A stretch of DNA of 64,000 nucleotides from contig NZ_CP046115.1 in the NCBI RefSeq assembly GCF_009707385.1, positions 3,782,001-3,846,000 on the forward strand, written 5' to 3'. This DNA comes from Klebsiella oxytoca. GTDB taxonomy: Bacteria > Pseudomonadota > Gammaproteobacteria > Enterobacterales > Enterobacteriaceae. Positions 31,496 through 40,771 of this stretch are shown here, one piece after another (the stretch's first letter is position 1; the number at the start of each line of letters is the position of its first letter). The position numbers and the translations under genes were made by a program. The notes under the pieces were generated by a model. The model was not told the DNA's origin and did not search any database. It was given only the letters and a program-made list of their open reading frames with translations.

Positions 31496-31515
31496 ATCCG
31501 CCTCGCTATAAATAG

Positions 31516-31788
31516 TTATTGTCTGGCGAACCACGCGCGCAGCTGCGCTTCGAGTTCATTAATATCGATGATGTTGGTAATCACCACCAGCTGGCTTTCC
31601 GGTACGCTGGCGCTGGCGGCAATATCTTTTGCCATCACAAATAAATCTGCCGCGCCAGGGGTCGCCGATGACAGATCGGAGTGCTCCACCTCGGCCTCAA
31701 TATCAAGTTTTTTAAGCACCTTTTTAATATTCATCTCAACCATAAAACTACTGCCCAGGCCAGAACCGCAAATTGCCATAATTTTCAT
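31516..31788 (-). CDS. PTS IIB component, ascorbate type
   Basis: This 90-residue protein carries the phosphocysteine Cys7 in the loop CGSGLGSSF, as UlaB does. It hands phosphate from IIA to the sugar moving through IIC. The start at 31788 has AAGG about 8 bases upstream; a GTG three codons earlier is possible. It lies 20 bases before the IIC gene and about 80 after the IIA gene. Confidence 0.88.
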   Translation of the reverse strand: MKIMAICGSGLGSSFMVEMNIKKVLKKLDIEAEVEHSDLSSATPGAADLFVMAKDIAASASVPESQLVVITNIIDINELEAQLRAWFARQ

Positions 31789-31867
31789 TGTTATCACCTT
31801 TTTTGGGTAGAGTACGTCCGCATTACGCTGACGCGTAATGTGTTATTAGTCGGATAATAAAATTGAA

Positions 31868-32311
31868 TCAGAAACGTGCGATGATTGTTTTAATCTCCTC
31901 GAGGCTTAAAGCCTGATGTAATTTATTCATATCTTCGTCGCTGGAAAATAATTCCGCCAGCGCAGAGATCATTTCGATATGGCTATGTTTATCCGGCGCC
32001 GCAAGCATAATGATAATATCAACCGGGTCGAACTCCTCAGCGCCAAAGGCCACGCCCTGTTCCAGTTTCAACAACGATAACCCTAAGCCCTTCGCCCCCT
32101 CCTCTGGCCGCGCATGCGGCATCGCCAGACCCGGAGCCAGCACATAGTACGCCCCCAGCCGGTGGTGCTGCTCCACGATAGCTTTGACGTATTCAGGTTT
32201 AATCACGCCAGCCTCAAGCAGCGGTCGAGCACAGATATCCAGCGCCTGTTGCCAGGTTTCGACATTCTGTCGCAGCGCGATGGTGGCGTCAGATAGCCAT
32301 GTGTTGAGCAT
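31868..32311 (-). CDS. PTS IIA component, mannitol/ascorbate type
   Basis: This 147-residue PTS EIIA type-2 domain has the phosphorylatable His66 in LAMPHARPEE. It receives phosphate from HPr and passes it to the IIB protein. It is the first gene of the leftward operon IIA-IIB-IIC-transketolase halves. Its promoter region, shared with the divergent LacI-family gene, carries two near-identical palindromes and a CRP-like site. Confidence 0.9.
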   Translation of the reverse strand: MLNTWLSDATIALRQNVETWQQALDICARPLLEAGVIKPEYVKAIVEQHHRLGAYYVLAPGLAMPHARPEEGAKGLGLSLLKLEQGVAFGAEEFDPVDIIIMLAAPDKHSHIEMISALAELFSSDEDMNKLHQALSLEEIKTIIARF

Positions 32312-32371
32312 TTTGTCCCTCTTCTGTTAGCAAAAGATGGGCAAACTTTATGCAAGCAGGCAAGAGTTATC

Positions 32372-32387
32372 TGCGAGAGCGATCACA
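32372..32387. promoter_or_regulatory. CRP-like site upstream of the PTS operon
   Basis: TGCGA-N6-TCACA matches 9 of the 10 consensus positions TGTGA-N6-TCACA. It lies about 60 bases before the IIA start and directly beside the first operator palindrome, which suits catabolite control of a sugar operon. Confidence 0.5.
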
Positions 32388-32389
32388 AA

Positions 32390-32401
32390 GATAGCGCTAT
32401 C
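32390..32401. promoter_or_regulatory. Operator palindrome 1 (LacI/GntR type)
   Basis: This is the perfect 12-base palindrome GATAGCGCTATC with the central CG-type symmetry of LacI-family operators. An identical core lies 34 bases away, centre to centre, so a dimer pair or tetramer could bind both. The expected protein is the divergent LacI-family regulator at 32547. Confidence 0.7.
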
Positions 32402-32422
32402 AACAGATAACATTCAGATTTG

Positions 32423-32436
32423 TGATAGCGCTATCA
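32423..32436. promoter_or_regulatory. Operator palindrome 2 (LacI/GntR type)
   Basis: This is the perfect 14-base palindrome TGATAGCGCTATCA, a repeat of the core at 32390-32401. It lies between the two divergent genes and also overlaps a half CRP-like TGTGA. Confidence 0.7.
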
Positions 32437-32546
32437 ATTCGCAATCATCATATGAAAACGCAGCAAAAACCCCCTTTTAAGGCGTATACTCGCTGACACG
32501 TGAAGTAATGGATGATAATAAAAACGTCTGTTTAGCAGGAACATGT

Positions 32547-33566
32547 ATGTCTCTTACCCGAAAACGACGTAGTACCGGCAAAGTCACGATCGCCGATGTT
32601 GCCCAGCTGGCTGGTGTCGGTACGATGACCGTGTCCCGCGCGCTTCGCACGCCGGAGCAGGTTTCCGAGAAGCTACGTGAAAAAATCGAAGCGGCGGTGC
32701 AGGAGCTGGGCTACATGCCTAATCTCGCCGCCAGCGCGCTGGCGTCTGCCTCGTCAAGAACCATCGCCATGGTGGTACCGAATCTTGCCGAAGCGGGCTG
32801 TTCGGCGATGTTTGCCGGACTTCAGCAGATCCTACAGCCAGCGGGTTATCAAATCATGCTGGCGGAATCGCAGCACCGTCTGGAGCAGGAAGAAAAGCTG
32901 CTGGAAACGCTGCTCGCCTCTAATATTGCGGCCGCCATTCTGCTGAGCGTTGAACACAGCGATACCGTACGAAACTGGCTGAAGAACGCCTCAATTCCAG
33001 TAGTGGAGATGGGCGCGATGCGCGCCGACCCCATCGACATGAATATCGGCATTGATAACGTGGCGGCGATGTTCGAACTGACGGAGATGCTCATCCACCG
33101 TGGCTATCAGAATATTGGCCTGCTGTGCGCTAATCAGGAACAGTGGATTTTTCAGCAGCATTTACAGGGTTGGTACAAAGCGATGCTGCGCCATCATATG
33201 TCGCCTAACCGGGTAATTAACGCCGCGCTGCCTGCCAACTTTTCTACCGGCGCTTCACAGCTGCCGGAGTTTTTGCTGGCCTGGCCGGAACTGGATGCTC
33301 TGGTATGCGTTTCCGATGAGCTGGCATGCGGAGCGCTGTATGAATGCCAGCGTCGGCGCATTAAAGTGCCTGATGATTTAGCCGTCGTCGGCTTTGGGGA
33401 CAATGATGTGAGCCGGGTCTGCCAGCCGCCGTTAACCACAATGGCGGTCCCGCACCAGAAGATTGGCATCGAAGCCGGTCGGGCCCTTCTGGAGCGTCTT
33501 AATGAGGGAAACTGGAGCGACAGAAGGCCTATCGCCTCCAGCTTATGTATGCGGGATAGCTGCTAA
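32547..33566 (+). CDS. LacI-family regulator, GntR(gluconate)-like
   Basis: This is a repressor of about 339 residues. It has an N-terminal LacI helix-turn-helix (VTIADVAQLAGVGTMTVSRALR), the hinge region with ELGYMPNLAASALAS, and a periplasmic-binding-type sugar domain. The overall pattern (MTVSRALRTPEQVSEKLR, then DDLAVVGFGDNDVSRVCQPPLTTM) resembles the gluconate repressor GntR. The start at 32547 has AGCAGGA 7 bases upstream; an in-frame start 13 codons earlier is less likely. It diverges from the PTS/transketolase operon, which it probably controls through the twin palindromes. The inducer is unknown. Confidence 0.85.
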   Translation: MSLTRKRRSTGKVTIADVAQLAGVGTMTVSRALRTPEQVSEKLREKIEAAVQELGYMPNLAASALASASSRTIAMVVPNLAEAGCSAMFAGLQQILQPAGYQIMLAESQHRLEQEEKLLETLLASNIAAAILLSVEHSDTVRNWLKNASIPVVEMGAMRADPIDMNIGIDNVAAMFELTEMLIHRGYQNIGLLCANQEQWIFQQHLQGWYKAMLRHHMSPNRVINAALPANFSTGASQLPEFLLAWPELDALVCVSDELACGALYECQRRRIKVPDDLAVVGFGDNDVSRVCQPPLTTMAVPHQKIGIEAGRALLERLNEGNWSDRRPIASSLCMRDSC

Positions 33567-33569
33567 AAG

Positions 33570-34124
33570 CTACTCCGCCTCTTCCTCTTTTTCGGTTTTT
33601 GCCGACTCATTATTGGCATTGCGGGTCATCCACAGGGCCAGCGCTTTCAGTGAATCAGGGGTGAACTCATCGCAGCGGGCGGTGATCTCTTCCGGCGTCA
33701 GCCAGCACACTTCGCTCACCTCTTCTTCCTGCAGAGCAAACGGCCCGTGCGATACGCAGCTGAACAGACTGCCCCAGACGCGGCAATGCTTATCTTCGTA
33801 GTAGAATTGCCCGTGGTCAGCGAACGGCACTCCGGCAATACCGAGCTCCTCTTCCGCTTCACGGCGCGCAGACTCCAGCATTTGCTCATCAGCCTGCACC
33901 ACGCCGCCGGCGGTAGCGTCCAGCATTCCCGGATGGAAATCTTTAGTTTCGGTACGACGCTGCACCAGGATTTTGCCCATCCCATCATGAACAACAATGT
34001 AGGTCGCGCGGTGACGCAAACACTCAGCACGCATCTGTTCGCGGCTGGATTGTGCTATCACCTCATTGTTTTCATTAACAATATCGACCCATTCTGTGCT
34101 TGCCAAATGATTCTGTTCCGCCAT
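33570..34124 (-). CDS. yfcD: Nudix hydrolase YfcD
   Basis: YfcD is a Nudix-family pyrophosphohydrolase of 184 residues. The Nudix box runs from [18 protein letters not shown] through EEELGI (about residues 73-96). The overall sequence, with [18 protein letters not shown] at the start, places it close to the IDI-like Nudix group. Its C-terminus is unusually acidic ([13 protein letters not shown]). The substrate is not established. It converges on the LacI-family gene with only 3 bases between stops. Confidence 0.92.
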   Translation of the reverse strand: MAEQNHLASTEWVDIVNENNEVIAQSSREQMRAECLRHRATYIVVHDGMGKILVQRRTETKDFHPGMLDATAGGVVQADEQMLESARREAEEELGIAGVPFADHGQFYYEDKHCRVWGSLFSCVSHGPFALQEEEVSEVCWLTPEEITARCDEFTPDSLKALALWMTRNANNESAKTEKEEEAE

Positions 34125-34183
34125 CAGGAAACCTTACTTTTTTAAAGCGCTCTCGCGGCGCGTATATTCGGTTGAGGGGTAAA

Positions 34184-34735
34184 TTACGGGTAAATTGCGA
34201 CCTCTGCAATAACCTGATGATCATCAAGTGCTAAAACCTGCAATTGCCCACCGTTCAGAAGCCCGTAGCTGGCGGTATATCCCCCTTTAGGGATACTGAC
34301 CGAGCCGGGGTTGAAGAGAAAAATCTCGCCGCGTTTCTCGGCTACCGGAATATGAGTATGGCCGTAAGCCAGCACATCGCCAGCGGCAAGCGGAGGCAAA
34401 TTCTCAGGGCTGTACAGATGTCCGTGGGTCAAAAACAGGCGGGCTCGCTCGAGCAAAACCTGCTGCCAGGGAGCGGTGATGGGGAAATGGAGCAGCATCT
34501 GATCGACCTCGCTGTCGCAGTTGCCGCGTACGGCAATCACCCGCTCCGCCACACTATTTAGCTTCTCAGCAACCTGGGCGGGAGCATAGCCTTCGGGAAG
34601 GGCGTTGCGCGGCCCGTGATTGAGTACATCGCCAAGGACAACCAGCCACTGCGCCCCACTCCGTGCGAACAGTTCAAGAACGCGTTCGGTGGCGGGCAGC
34701 GAACCGTGGATATCCGAGGCAAACATCAGCTTCAT
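34184..34735 (-). CDS. yfcE: Phosphodiesterase YfcE
   Basis: YfcE is a calcineurin-like metallophosphodiesterase of 183 residues. Metal-binding motifs are seen in order: FASDIHG (Asp8, His10), GDVLNHGP, RGNCD, THGHL and YGHTH. The start at 34735 gives the family length; the frame is open 38 codons further upstream but no relative uses that. It follows yfcF in the same direction. Confidence 0.94.
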   Translation of the reverse strand: MKLMFASDIHGSLPATERVLELFARSGAQWLVVLGDVLNHGPRNALPEGYAPAQVAEKLNSVAERVIAVRGNCDSEVDQMLLHFPITAPWQQVLLERARLFLTHGHLYSPENLPPLAAGDVLAYGHTHIPVAEKRGEIFLFNPGSVSIPKGGYTASYGLLNGGQLQVLALDDHQVIAEVAIYP

Positions 34736-34791
34736 ACATTTCATCTCCACGCATAACGAGATGCCTATGATAACGGAAGCGCTGAGGGTTA

Positions 34792-35532
<741 letters not shown>

Positions 35533-35643
35533 TTAAGCTGCAGGTTTTACCGGAAAAAAGCCATCTCACGGCGAGCCAAACTGCGAATCGTCCAGCTTCA
35601 CCTATACTCAAAAGGTTTGCGACCTGTGATGGCGGGAGATTCC

Positions 35644-36273
35644 ATGATCGATCTTTACTACGCACCCACCCCTAACGGCCACAAAATTACGCTTTTCCTT
35701 GAAGAGGCACAGCTGGCCTACCGTCTACTCCGCGTCGACATCAGTAAAGGAGAGCAGTTTCAACCGCAGTTTCTCGCCATCTCACCGAATAACAAGATCC
35801 CGGCGATCGTTGACCATGATCCGGTTGACGGCGGCGGCCCGTTAAAACTGTTTGAATCCGGGGAGATCCTGCTGTATCTGGCAGAAAAAACCGGCCAGCT
35901 ACTGAGTGGTGAATTCCGTGAGCGCCACATGACGTTACAGTGGTTGTTCTGGCAGGTTAGTGGACTAGGGCCGATGCTCGGTCAGAATCACCATTTCAAT
36001 CATTTCGCTCCGCAGGCGGTTCCCTACGCCATTGAGCGCTATCAGGTAGAAACACAGCGTCTTTATGGCGTCCTCAATCGGCGCCTTGGCGAGAGCCCCT
36101 GGCTTGGCGGAAACCATTACAGCATCGCCGATATAGCCTGCTGGCCGTGGGTTAATGCGCATCAGCGCCAGCGCATCGATCTGGCCCTGTATCCGGCGGT
36201 ACACAACTGGTTTGAACGCATTCGCCAGCGCCCGGCCACCGTTGAGGCGCTGCTGAAAACTGAAGCTCATTAA
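35644..36273 (+). CDS. yfcG: Disulfide-bond oxidoreductase YfcG (GST family)
   Basis: YfcG is a Nu-class glutathione transferase with glutathione-dependent disulfide reductase activity. The 209-residue protein keeps Thr9 and Asn11 (APTPNGHKIT), which bind the glutathione disulfide in the E. coli enzyme, and the conserved NNKIPAIVDH, LFESGEILLYLAEKTG and GPMLGQNHHF segments. The start at 35644 was chosen by family alignment; the frame extends 59 codons upstream without support. The C-terminus is six residues shorter than in E. coli (215). Confidence 0.93.
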   Translation: MIDLYYAPTPNGHKITLFLEEAQLAYRLLRVDISKGEQFQPQFLAISPNNKIPAIVDHDPVDGGGPLKLFESGEILLYLAEKTGQLLSGEFRERHMTLQWLFWQVSGLGPMLGQNHHFNHFAPQAVPYAIERYQVETQRLYGVLNRRLGESPWLGGNHYSIADIACWPWVNAHQRQRIDLALYPAVHNWFERIRQRPATVEALLKTEAH

Positions 36274-36338
36274 CCCCCTGCTCGCCCGGGAAGCTTTGAT
36301 GTATGATTGCGGAAATAATTACACGGAGGAAGCCTGCC

Positions 36339-36701
36339 ATGTCACAACCAGACGCTATTATTCGAATTAAGAACCTGCGCCTGCGTACTTTTATCGGAAT
36401 TAAAGAGGAAGAGATCGCCAACCGCCAGGACGTGGTGGTCAACGTCGCTATCCACTATCCGGCGGAGAAATCACGCAACAGCGAAGATATTAACGACGCG
36501 CTGAACTACCGCACCATCACCAAACGCATTATTAGCCACATTGAGAATAACCGTTTCTCTCTACTGGAAAAATTAACTCAGGATGTACTCGACATCGCAC
36601 GCGAACATCACTGGGTCACATATGCTGAAGTAGAGATCGATAAACTACATGCACTGCGCTACGCCGATTCAGTATCCATGACCATGAGCTGGAGGCGTTA
36701 G
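36339..36701 (+). CDS. folX: Dihydroneopterin triphosphate 2'-epimerase
   Basis: FolX converts dihydroneopterin triphosphate to dihydromonapterin triphosphate, the first step towards tetrahydromonapterin. The 120-residue protein has the dihydroneopterin aldolase fold with [11 protein letters not shown] at the start and Glu in GIKEEE. GGAGGA lies 9 bases before the start at 36339. It is 20 bases from yfcH and probably co-transcribed. Confidence 0.95.
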   Translation: MSQPDAIIRIKNLRLRTFIGIKEEEIANRQDVVVNVAIHYPAEKSRNSEDINDALNYRTITKRIISHIENNRFSLLEKLTQDVLDIAREHHWVTYAEVEIDKLHALRYADSVSMTMSWRR

Positions 36702-36721
36702 ACGCATCTTAGGGAGGCGCG

Positions 36722-37615
36722 ATGAACGTTCTGCTTACTGGCGGTACCGGCCTGATTGGCCGACATTTGATACCTCGGCTACTTGAACTGGGGCATCATG
36801 TTACGGTTTCGACGCGCAGCCCTGAAAAGGCAAAAACCCGCCTCGACTCTCGCGTCACTCTGTGGCGCGATTTCGAGCATCAGGCAAACCTTAACGGCTT
36901 TGACGCCGTCATTAACCTCGCAGGCGAGCCCATCGCCGACAAACGCTGGACGGTAGAGCAGAAACAGCGCCTTTGCCACAGCCGCTGGGATATCACCCAA
37001 AGGCTGGTCAAGTTAATCAACGCCAGCGATAATCCACCCTCGGTGCTGATTAGCGGTTCCGCCACCGGCTATTATGGCGATTCCGGCGAGGTCGTGGTCA
37101 CCGAGGAAGAACCGCCGCATAACGAGTTTACCCACAAACTTTGCGCCCGCTGGGAGCAAATTGCCTGCGAAGCGCAGAGCGAACGCACCCGCGTTTGCCT
37201 GCTGCGAACCGGGGTGGTGCTTGCTCCGCGAGGCGGTATCCTGGCCAAAATGACGCCGGCATTTAAACTTGGTCTCGGCGGCCCTATTAGCAGCGGCAGG
37301 CAGTATCTGCCCTGGATCCATATCGACGACATGGTCAACGGCATTCTGTGGCTGCTGGATAACGACCTGCGCGGACCGTTTAATATGGTCTCCCCTTATC
37401 CGGTGCGCAACGAGCAGTTCGCCCACGCGCTGGGGCATGCGCTCAATCGTCCTGCTATTTTTCGCGTCCCGGCGGCGGCGATTCGCCTGCTGATGGGCGA
37501 GTCTTCCGTTCTGGTACTCGGCGGCCAGCGCGCGCTGCCAAAAAGGCTGGAAGCCGCCGGCTTTGGCTTTCGGTGGTATGACCTGGAAGAAGCGCTTGCG
37601 GATGTACTCAAGTAG
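36722..37615 (+). CDS. yfcH: NAD(P)-binding epimerase-like protein YfcH
   Basis: YfcH is a 297-residue member of the short-chain dehydrogenase-type epimerases (SULA group). The Rossmann motif GGTGLIG is at residues 7-13, the catalytic-type Ser/Tyr region is [12 protein letters not shown] near 110-120, and a DUF1731 C-terminal segment (about 248-295) ends the protein. Its function is not established. It lies just downstream of folX, and a hairpin terminator follows. Confidence 0.92.
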   Translation: MNVLLTGGTGLIGRHLIPRLLELGHHVTVSTRSPEKAKTRLDSRVTLWRDFEHQANLNGFDAVINLAGEPIADKRWTVEQKQRLCHSRWDITQRLVKLINASDNPPSVLISGSATGYYGDSGEVVVTEEEPPHNEFTHKLCARWEQIACEAQSERTRVCLLRTGVVLAPRGGILAKMTPAFKLGLGGPISSGRQYLPWIHIDDMVNGILWLLDNDLRGPFNMVSPYPVRNEQFAHALGHALNRPAIFRVPAAAIRLLMGESSVLVLGGQRALPKRLEAAGFGFRWYDLEEALADVLK

Positions 37616-37626
37616 TTCAGAACCAG

Positions 37627-37656
37627 CAGGGAGATCGTAGCGAGCTCCCTGATTTA
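37627..37656 (+). terminator. Terminator after yfcH
   Basis: CAGGGAG (37627-37633) pairs with CTCCCTG (37645-37651) and the sequence GATTTATT follows. It separates folX-yfcH from the small two-gene module. Confidence 0.6.
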
Positions 37657-37786
37657 TTATGATATGGAACCCGCCTCGCAACGCTCGCCAATTCCCCATC
37701 CTGTGTCGCCTTAACTGTGAATCTCATTCCAGTGATATGCCTTTCACTCTGCCATAACCCCTGTGTGTAATTTAACATCATCAAAC

Positions 37787-37804
37787 CGTTGACATTCGTC
37801 AACG
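37787..37804. promoter_or_regulatory. Operator-like palindrome and promoter of the two-gene module
   Basis: CGTTGAC-ATTC-GTCAACG is a perfect 7-base inverted repeat 28 bases before the first start codon. It contains TTGACA (37789-37794), which has a possible -10 CATATT 17 bases later (37812-37817). That start would leave almost no leader and would exclude the AGGA ribosome site at 37821, so a promoter further up (TTTCAC at 37742, TGTAAT at 37766) may be the real one. Either way, a dimeric DNA-binding protein bound here could block transcription. The obvious candidate is the helix-turn-helix partner gene. Confidence 0.55.
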
Positions 37805-37831
37805 ATCTATTCATATTACCAGGACTAATTA

Positions 37832-38086
37832 ATGAAGGAACATCCGGATAAACATATCAGAGCAGCTATTGACTACGCGCTGGCACGAGGCTGGATTTTT
37901 ATCACTGGCGGCAAAAGCGCTCACTGTTTTGGCAGGTTGATGTGCGGGACGGCCCGGCACCGGGAACATATGATGAGCATCTGGTCAACGCCTGCGGTAC
38001 CCATTAACCACGCCAGGCAAATTATCAGAATGGTCGACCGCTGCCAGCCGCCTGCCTCAGGTCAGATTAACCACAAGAAGGATTAA
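37832..38086 (+). CDS. Small HicA-like protein of a two-gene module
   Basis: This is an 84-residue basic protein of unknown function. It has conserved-looking Gly20-Trp21, a segment GGKSAHCFGRLMC (27-38) that recalls the glycine-Ser-His loop of HicA mRNA-interferase toxins, and SIWSTP (49-54) followed by NHARQIIR. I recall similar small proteins with SIWSTPxxPxNHA in many bacteria, usually next to a helix-turn-helix protein like the one that follows here. AGGA lies 7 bases before the start. The partner starts 3 bases after the stop. It lies where E. coli K-12 has rpnB. A toxin role is a hypothesis only. Confidence 0.7.
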   Translation: MKEHPDKHIRAAIDYALARGWIFITGGKSAHCFGRLMCGTARHREHMMSIWSTPAVPINHARQIIRMVDRCQPPASGQINHKKD

Positions 38087-38089
38087 ACG

Positions 38090-38656
38090 ATGGCGCTGTA
38101 TAATTTTACGCTCACTCTCTCCGGCGTTACTGCTCGTACCGTGGGTCTGGAAGATGCGCTATATGCCGCAGGCTGCTCTGACGCCCTGGTCTGTTTTTAC
38201 GGAACGGCGGTCTATCTGGAGTTCGATCGCGAAAGCGACTCTCTCGATCAGGCTATTCTGTCAGCCATTGCTGATATCGAATCCACTCCGGCTCTGAATG
38301 CGCGAGTCGAATCCGTCGATTCCGCGCTGGTAGGGTTAAGCGATATTGCTGAACTCACCGGCCTGACGCGACAGGCCGTCGCCTTATTGAAAGATGGCGC
38401 ACGAGGATCGGGCCAGTTTCCGGGACCGGTGCAGCGCGTAAAAGGCAATTCGCCGCTGTGGCGCTGGAAAACCATCGTTGGCTGGCTGGTAACGGAGGGA
38501 CGGCTTGCCGAAGACTCACCGCTGGTGGCCCACGCCGAAGTGCTGGACGATCTCAATCTGGCGCTGCAGCTGAGGGCTACGCGACAGAGCAAAACCGTGC
38601 TGCATTATCTTCACGGGCTCGAAAATCAGCAGCAGTCTTCGCTGACGGCTGGCTAA
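38090..38656 (+). CDS. Helix-turn-helix DNA-binding partner protein
   Basis: The 188-residue protein has an alpha/beta N-terminal part (1-75, YNFTLTLSGVTARTVGLEDA then FYGTAVYLEFDRESDSL), and a helix-turn-helix at about 80-101 (LVGLSDIAELTGLTRQAVAL) with a wing-like end (SPLWRWKTIVGWL, 121-133) as in MerR/AlpA-type domains. A helical tail follows. Its AAGGA ribosome site lies inside the end of the preceding small gene, so the two are coupled. Gene order, spacing and the upstream palindrome suit an antitoxin-like autorepressor. This is inference; no function is known to me. Confidence 0.72.
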   Translation: MALYNFTLTLSGVTARTVGLEDALYAAGCSDALVCFYGTAVYLEFDRESDSLDQAILSAIADIESTPALNARVESVDSALVGLSDIAELTGLTRQAVALLKDGARGSGQFPGPVQRVKGNSPLWRWKTIVGWLVTEGRLAEDSPLVAHAEVLDDLNLALQLRATRQSKTVLHYLHGLENQQQSSLTAG

Positions 38657-38734
38657 CCCTGTTTTCTGAGGCCATACAACCCGGTGCCTTATGGTGTTAA
38701 GGTGGCTAAACAATTCATCTTTATGGCCTGCTTT

Positions 38735-39232
38735 ATGATTACGCTTACCACCCCGCGCCTGCGCCTCTCGTCGTTTAACGCATCCGACTGGCCTTTTTTC
38801 CTGCGTTTACGACGGGATCCGCAAGTGATGCGTTACATGGGCGAGGTTCTTAACGAGTCAGCGCTGCGGACTGTGTTTGAGTTACGCTGCGCTGACTCTG
38901 GCGTATTCGTACTGCGTGACGTCAGCGGCGCGGCGATTGGCGATATCGGCCTGCGTATCAGCAGCAAAAACCCGCACGAAGCGGATGTTGGATACGCCCT
39001 TCTGCCCGAGGCTCAGGGAATGGGATACGCCAGCGAAGCGCTGAAGGCGGTTTGCGACTACGGCTTTAGCCAGCTCGGCGTTCACGCGATAAACGCCTGG
39101 GTGCTGGGCAACAACCTCGGCTCTTCCCGACTGCTGGAAAAACACGGTTTCATTCGCATTCAGGTGCTTGAAAAAGCTTATCATCTGAATGGAGTGGATT
39201 ATGACGACTGGGTATACCGGCTGGAACGTTAG
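38735..39232 (+). CDS. GNAT-family N-acetyltransferase (RimJ/RimL type)
   Basis: This protein of about 165 residues begins MITLTTPRLRLSSF, the usual start of RimJ/RimL-like acetyltransferases. The acetyl-CoA region is EADVGYALLPEAQGMGYASEAL, followed by INAWVLGNNLGSSRLLEKHGF. The start is uncertain: ATG at 38723 or GTG at 38684 are also in frame, and none has a strong ribosome site. The substrate is unknown. It follows the two-gene module by about 80 bases and converges on hisP. Confidence 0.82.
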   Translation: MITLTTPRLRLSSFNASDWPFFLRLRRDPQVMRYMGEVLNESALRTVFELRCADSGVFVLRDVSGAAIGDIGLRISSKNPHEADVGYALLPEAQGMGYASEALKAVCDYGFSQLGVHAINAWVLGNNLGSSRLLEKHGFIRIQVLEKAYHLNGVDYDDWVYRLER

Positions 39233-39235
39233 CCT

Positions 39236-39261
39236 TCCCGGCGGCGGATGTTCCGCCGGGA
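39236..39261. terminator. Hairpin between convergent GNAT gene and hisP
   Basis: A perfect 9-pair stem TCCCGGCGG / CCGCCGGGA (39236-39244 with 39253-39261) and an 8-base loop lie between the convergent stops. No T run is present. Confidence 0.55.
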
Positions 39262-39273
39262 CATGGGCAGCTT

Positions 39274-40047
39274 TTACTTCAAAGAGCCTTTCAGGAACTG
39301 CTGCAGGCGCTGACTTTTTGGATTGCCGAAGACGTCGTCAGGGTGCCCTTCTTCTTCTATCTTCCCCTGATGCAGGAAGATCACGTGCGAAGAGACGTGG
39401 CGGGCAAAGCCCATCTCATGGGTGACCACAACCATGGTTTTCCCCTCCTCCGCCAGCTGCTGCATAATACGCAGAACCTCGCCAACCAGTTCAGGATCAA
39501 GCGCCGAGGTGGGCTCATCAAACAGCAGTACATCAGGTTCCATTGCCAGCGCGCGGGCAATTGAAACGCGCTGCTGCTGGCCGCCGGAGAGATGCACCGG
39601 ATATTTAATCTGCTGGCGTTCGTCAATACCCACCTTCGCCAGGTATTTTTCCGCCCGTTCGCGCGCTTCCGGTTTGCTTAGCCCCAGCACCTGAATTGGC
39701 GCTTCCATCACGTTTTCCAGCACCGTCATGTGGCTCCACAGGTTGAAATGCTGGAACACCATCGTCAGACGAGTGCGCAACAGACGCAGCTGGTTCTTAT
39801 CAGACACCTTTAACTGACCGTCTTTATCGCGGACCAGGCCAATGTTTTGCCCATTAACAACAATCGTCCCTTCGCTGGGTTTTTCAAGAAAGTTAATGCA
39901 GCGCAAAAAGGTGCTTTTCCCGGAACCGGATGAGCCAATAATACTGATCACATCTCCGGCTTTCGCCCGCAGTGAGACGCCTTTCAGTACCTCATGCTCG
40001 CCGTAGCGTTTATGCAGATCGATTACATTTAATTTATTGTCGGACAT
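39274..40047 (-). CDS. hisP: Histidine/lysine/arginine/ornithine ABC transporter ATPase
   Basis: HisP is the ATPase that drives amino-acid uptake through HisQ and HisM with the binding proteins HisJ and ArgT. The 257 residues show Walker [10 protein letters not shown] at 38-46, the signature LSGGQ at 153-157, Walker B LLFDE at 174-178 and switch His210. It is the last gene of hisJQMP, 7 bases after hisM. Confidence 0.98.
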   Translation of the reverse strand: MSDNKLNVIDLHKRYGEHEVLKGVSLRAKAGDVISIIGSSGSGKSTFLRCINFLEKPSEGTIVVNGQNIGLVRDKDGQLKVSDKNQLRLLRTRLTMVFQHFNLWSHMTVLENVMEAPIQVLGLSKPEARERAEKYLAKVGIDERQQIKYPVHLSGGQQQRVSIARALAMEPDVLLFDEPTSALDPELVGEVLRIMQQLAEEGKTMVVVTHEMGFARHVSSHVIFLHQGKIEEEGHPDDVFGNPKSQRLQQFLKGSLK

Positions 40048-40054
40048 GGCGTTC

Positions 40055-40771
40055 TCAGTGCGTCGAAGAAGGTTTGATATGCTGCAGCCAGCGCTTTTCC
40101 GCCCTGCGGAACAGGCTAATCAACACATACGAAATAATTAAATAGAGTACTGCGGCAATACCAAAGGCGGTAAACGGCTGGTAGGTTGCCGAGTTAATAT
40201 CGCGGGCAATTTTCAGCAAATCCGGCACCGTGGCGGTAAAAGCCAGCGCGGTGGAGTGCAGCATCAAAATCACTTCATTGCTGTACGCAGGTAGAGCAAT
40301 CCGCAACGCGGAAGGCAAAATAATGCAGCGATACATTTTCACCGATGAAAAGCCGTACGCCCGCGCGGCCTCAATCTCTCCGGCCGGCACCGAACGAATC
40401 GCGCCGGCGAAAATCTCCGTGGTATAAGCGCAGGTATTCAGCGTCAGCGCCAGCACGGTACAGTTCAGGCCGCTGCGGAAGAAAGCGTTCAGCAGTTCAG
40501 TCCCCTTAACGACTTCCAGCGTGTACATCCCGGAATAGAACACCAGCAGCTGCACATACAGCGGCGTGCCGCGAAAGACGTAGGTAAAAAGCCAGATTGG
40601 AAACTGGATAAATTTATTGCTCGATACCCGGCCTATCGCCAGAAAAACCGCGAGTATGCCGCCCATCACCACTGAAGAGATCAGCAGCCAGAGCGTAATC
40701 GCCACCCCGGTAAAGCGGTAGCCGTCGGTCCACAGCAGAGATTTCCAGTACTCCTGAATAATTTCAATCAC
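40055..40771 (-). CDS. hisM: Histidine ABC transporter permease HisM
   Basis: HisM is one of the two membrane subunits of the HisQMP2 transporter. The 238 residues form about five helices. The EAA loop that contacts HisP is [20 protein letters not shown] near residue 155. Its start overlaps the stop of hisQ by 4 bases. Confidence 0.97.
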   Translation of the reverse strand: MIEIIQEYWKSLLWTDGYRFTGVAITLWLLISSVVMGGILAVFLAIGRVSSNKFIQFPIWLFTYVFRGTPLYVQLLVFYSGMYTLEVVKGTELLNAFFRSGLNCTVLALTLNTCAYTTEIFAGAIRSVPAGEIEAARAYGFSSVKMYRCIILPSALRIALPAYSNEVILMLHSTALAFTATVPDLLKIARDINSATYQPFTAFGIAAVLYLIISYVLISLFRRAEKRWLQHIKPSSTH

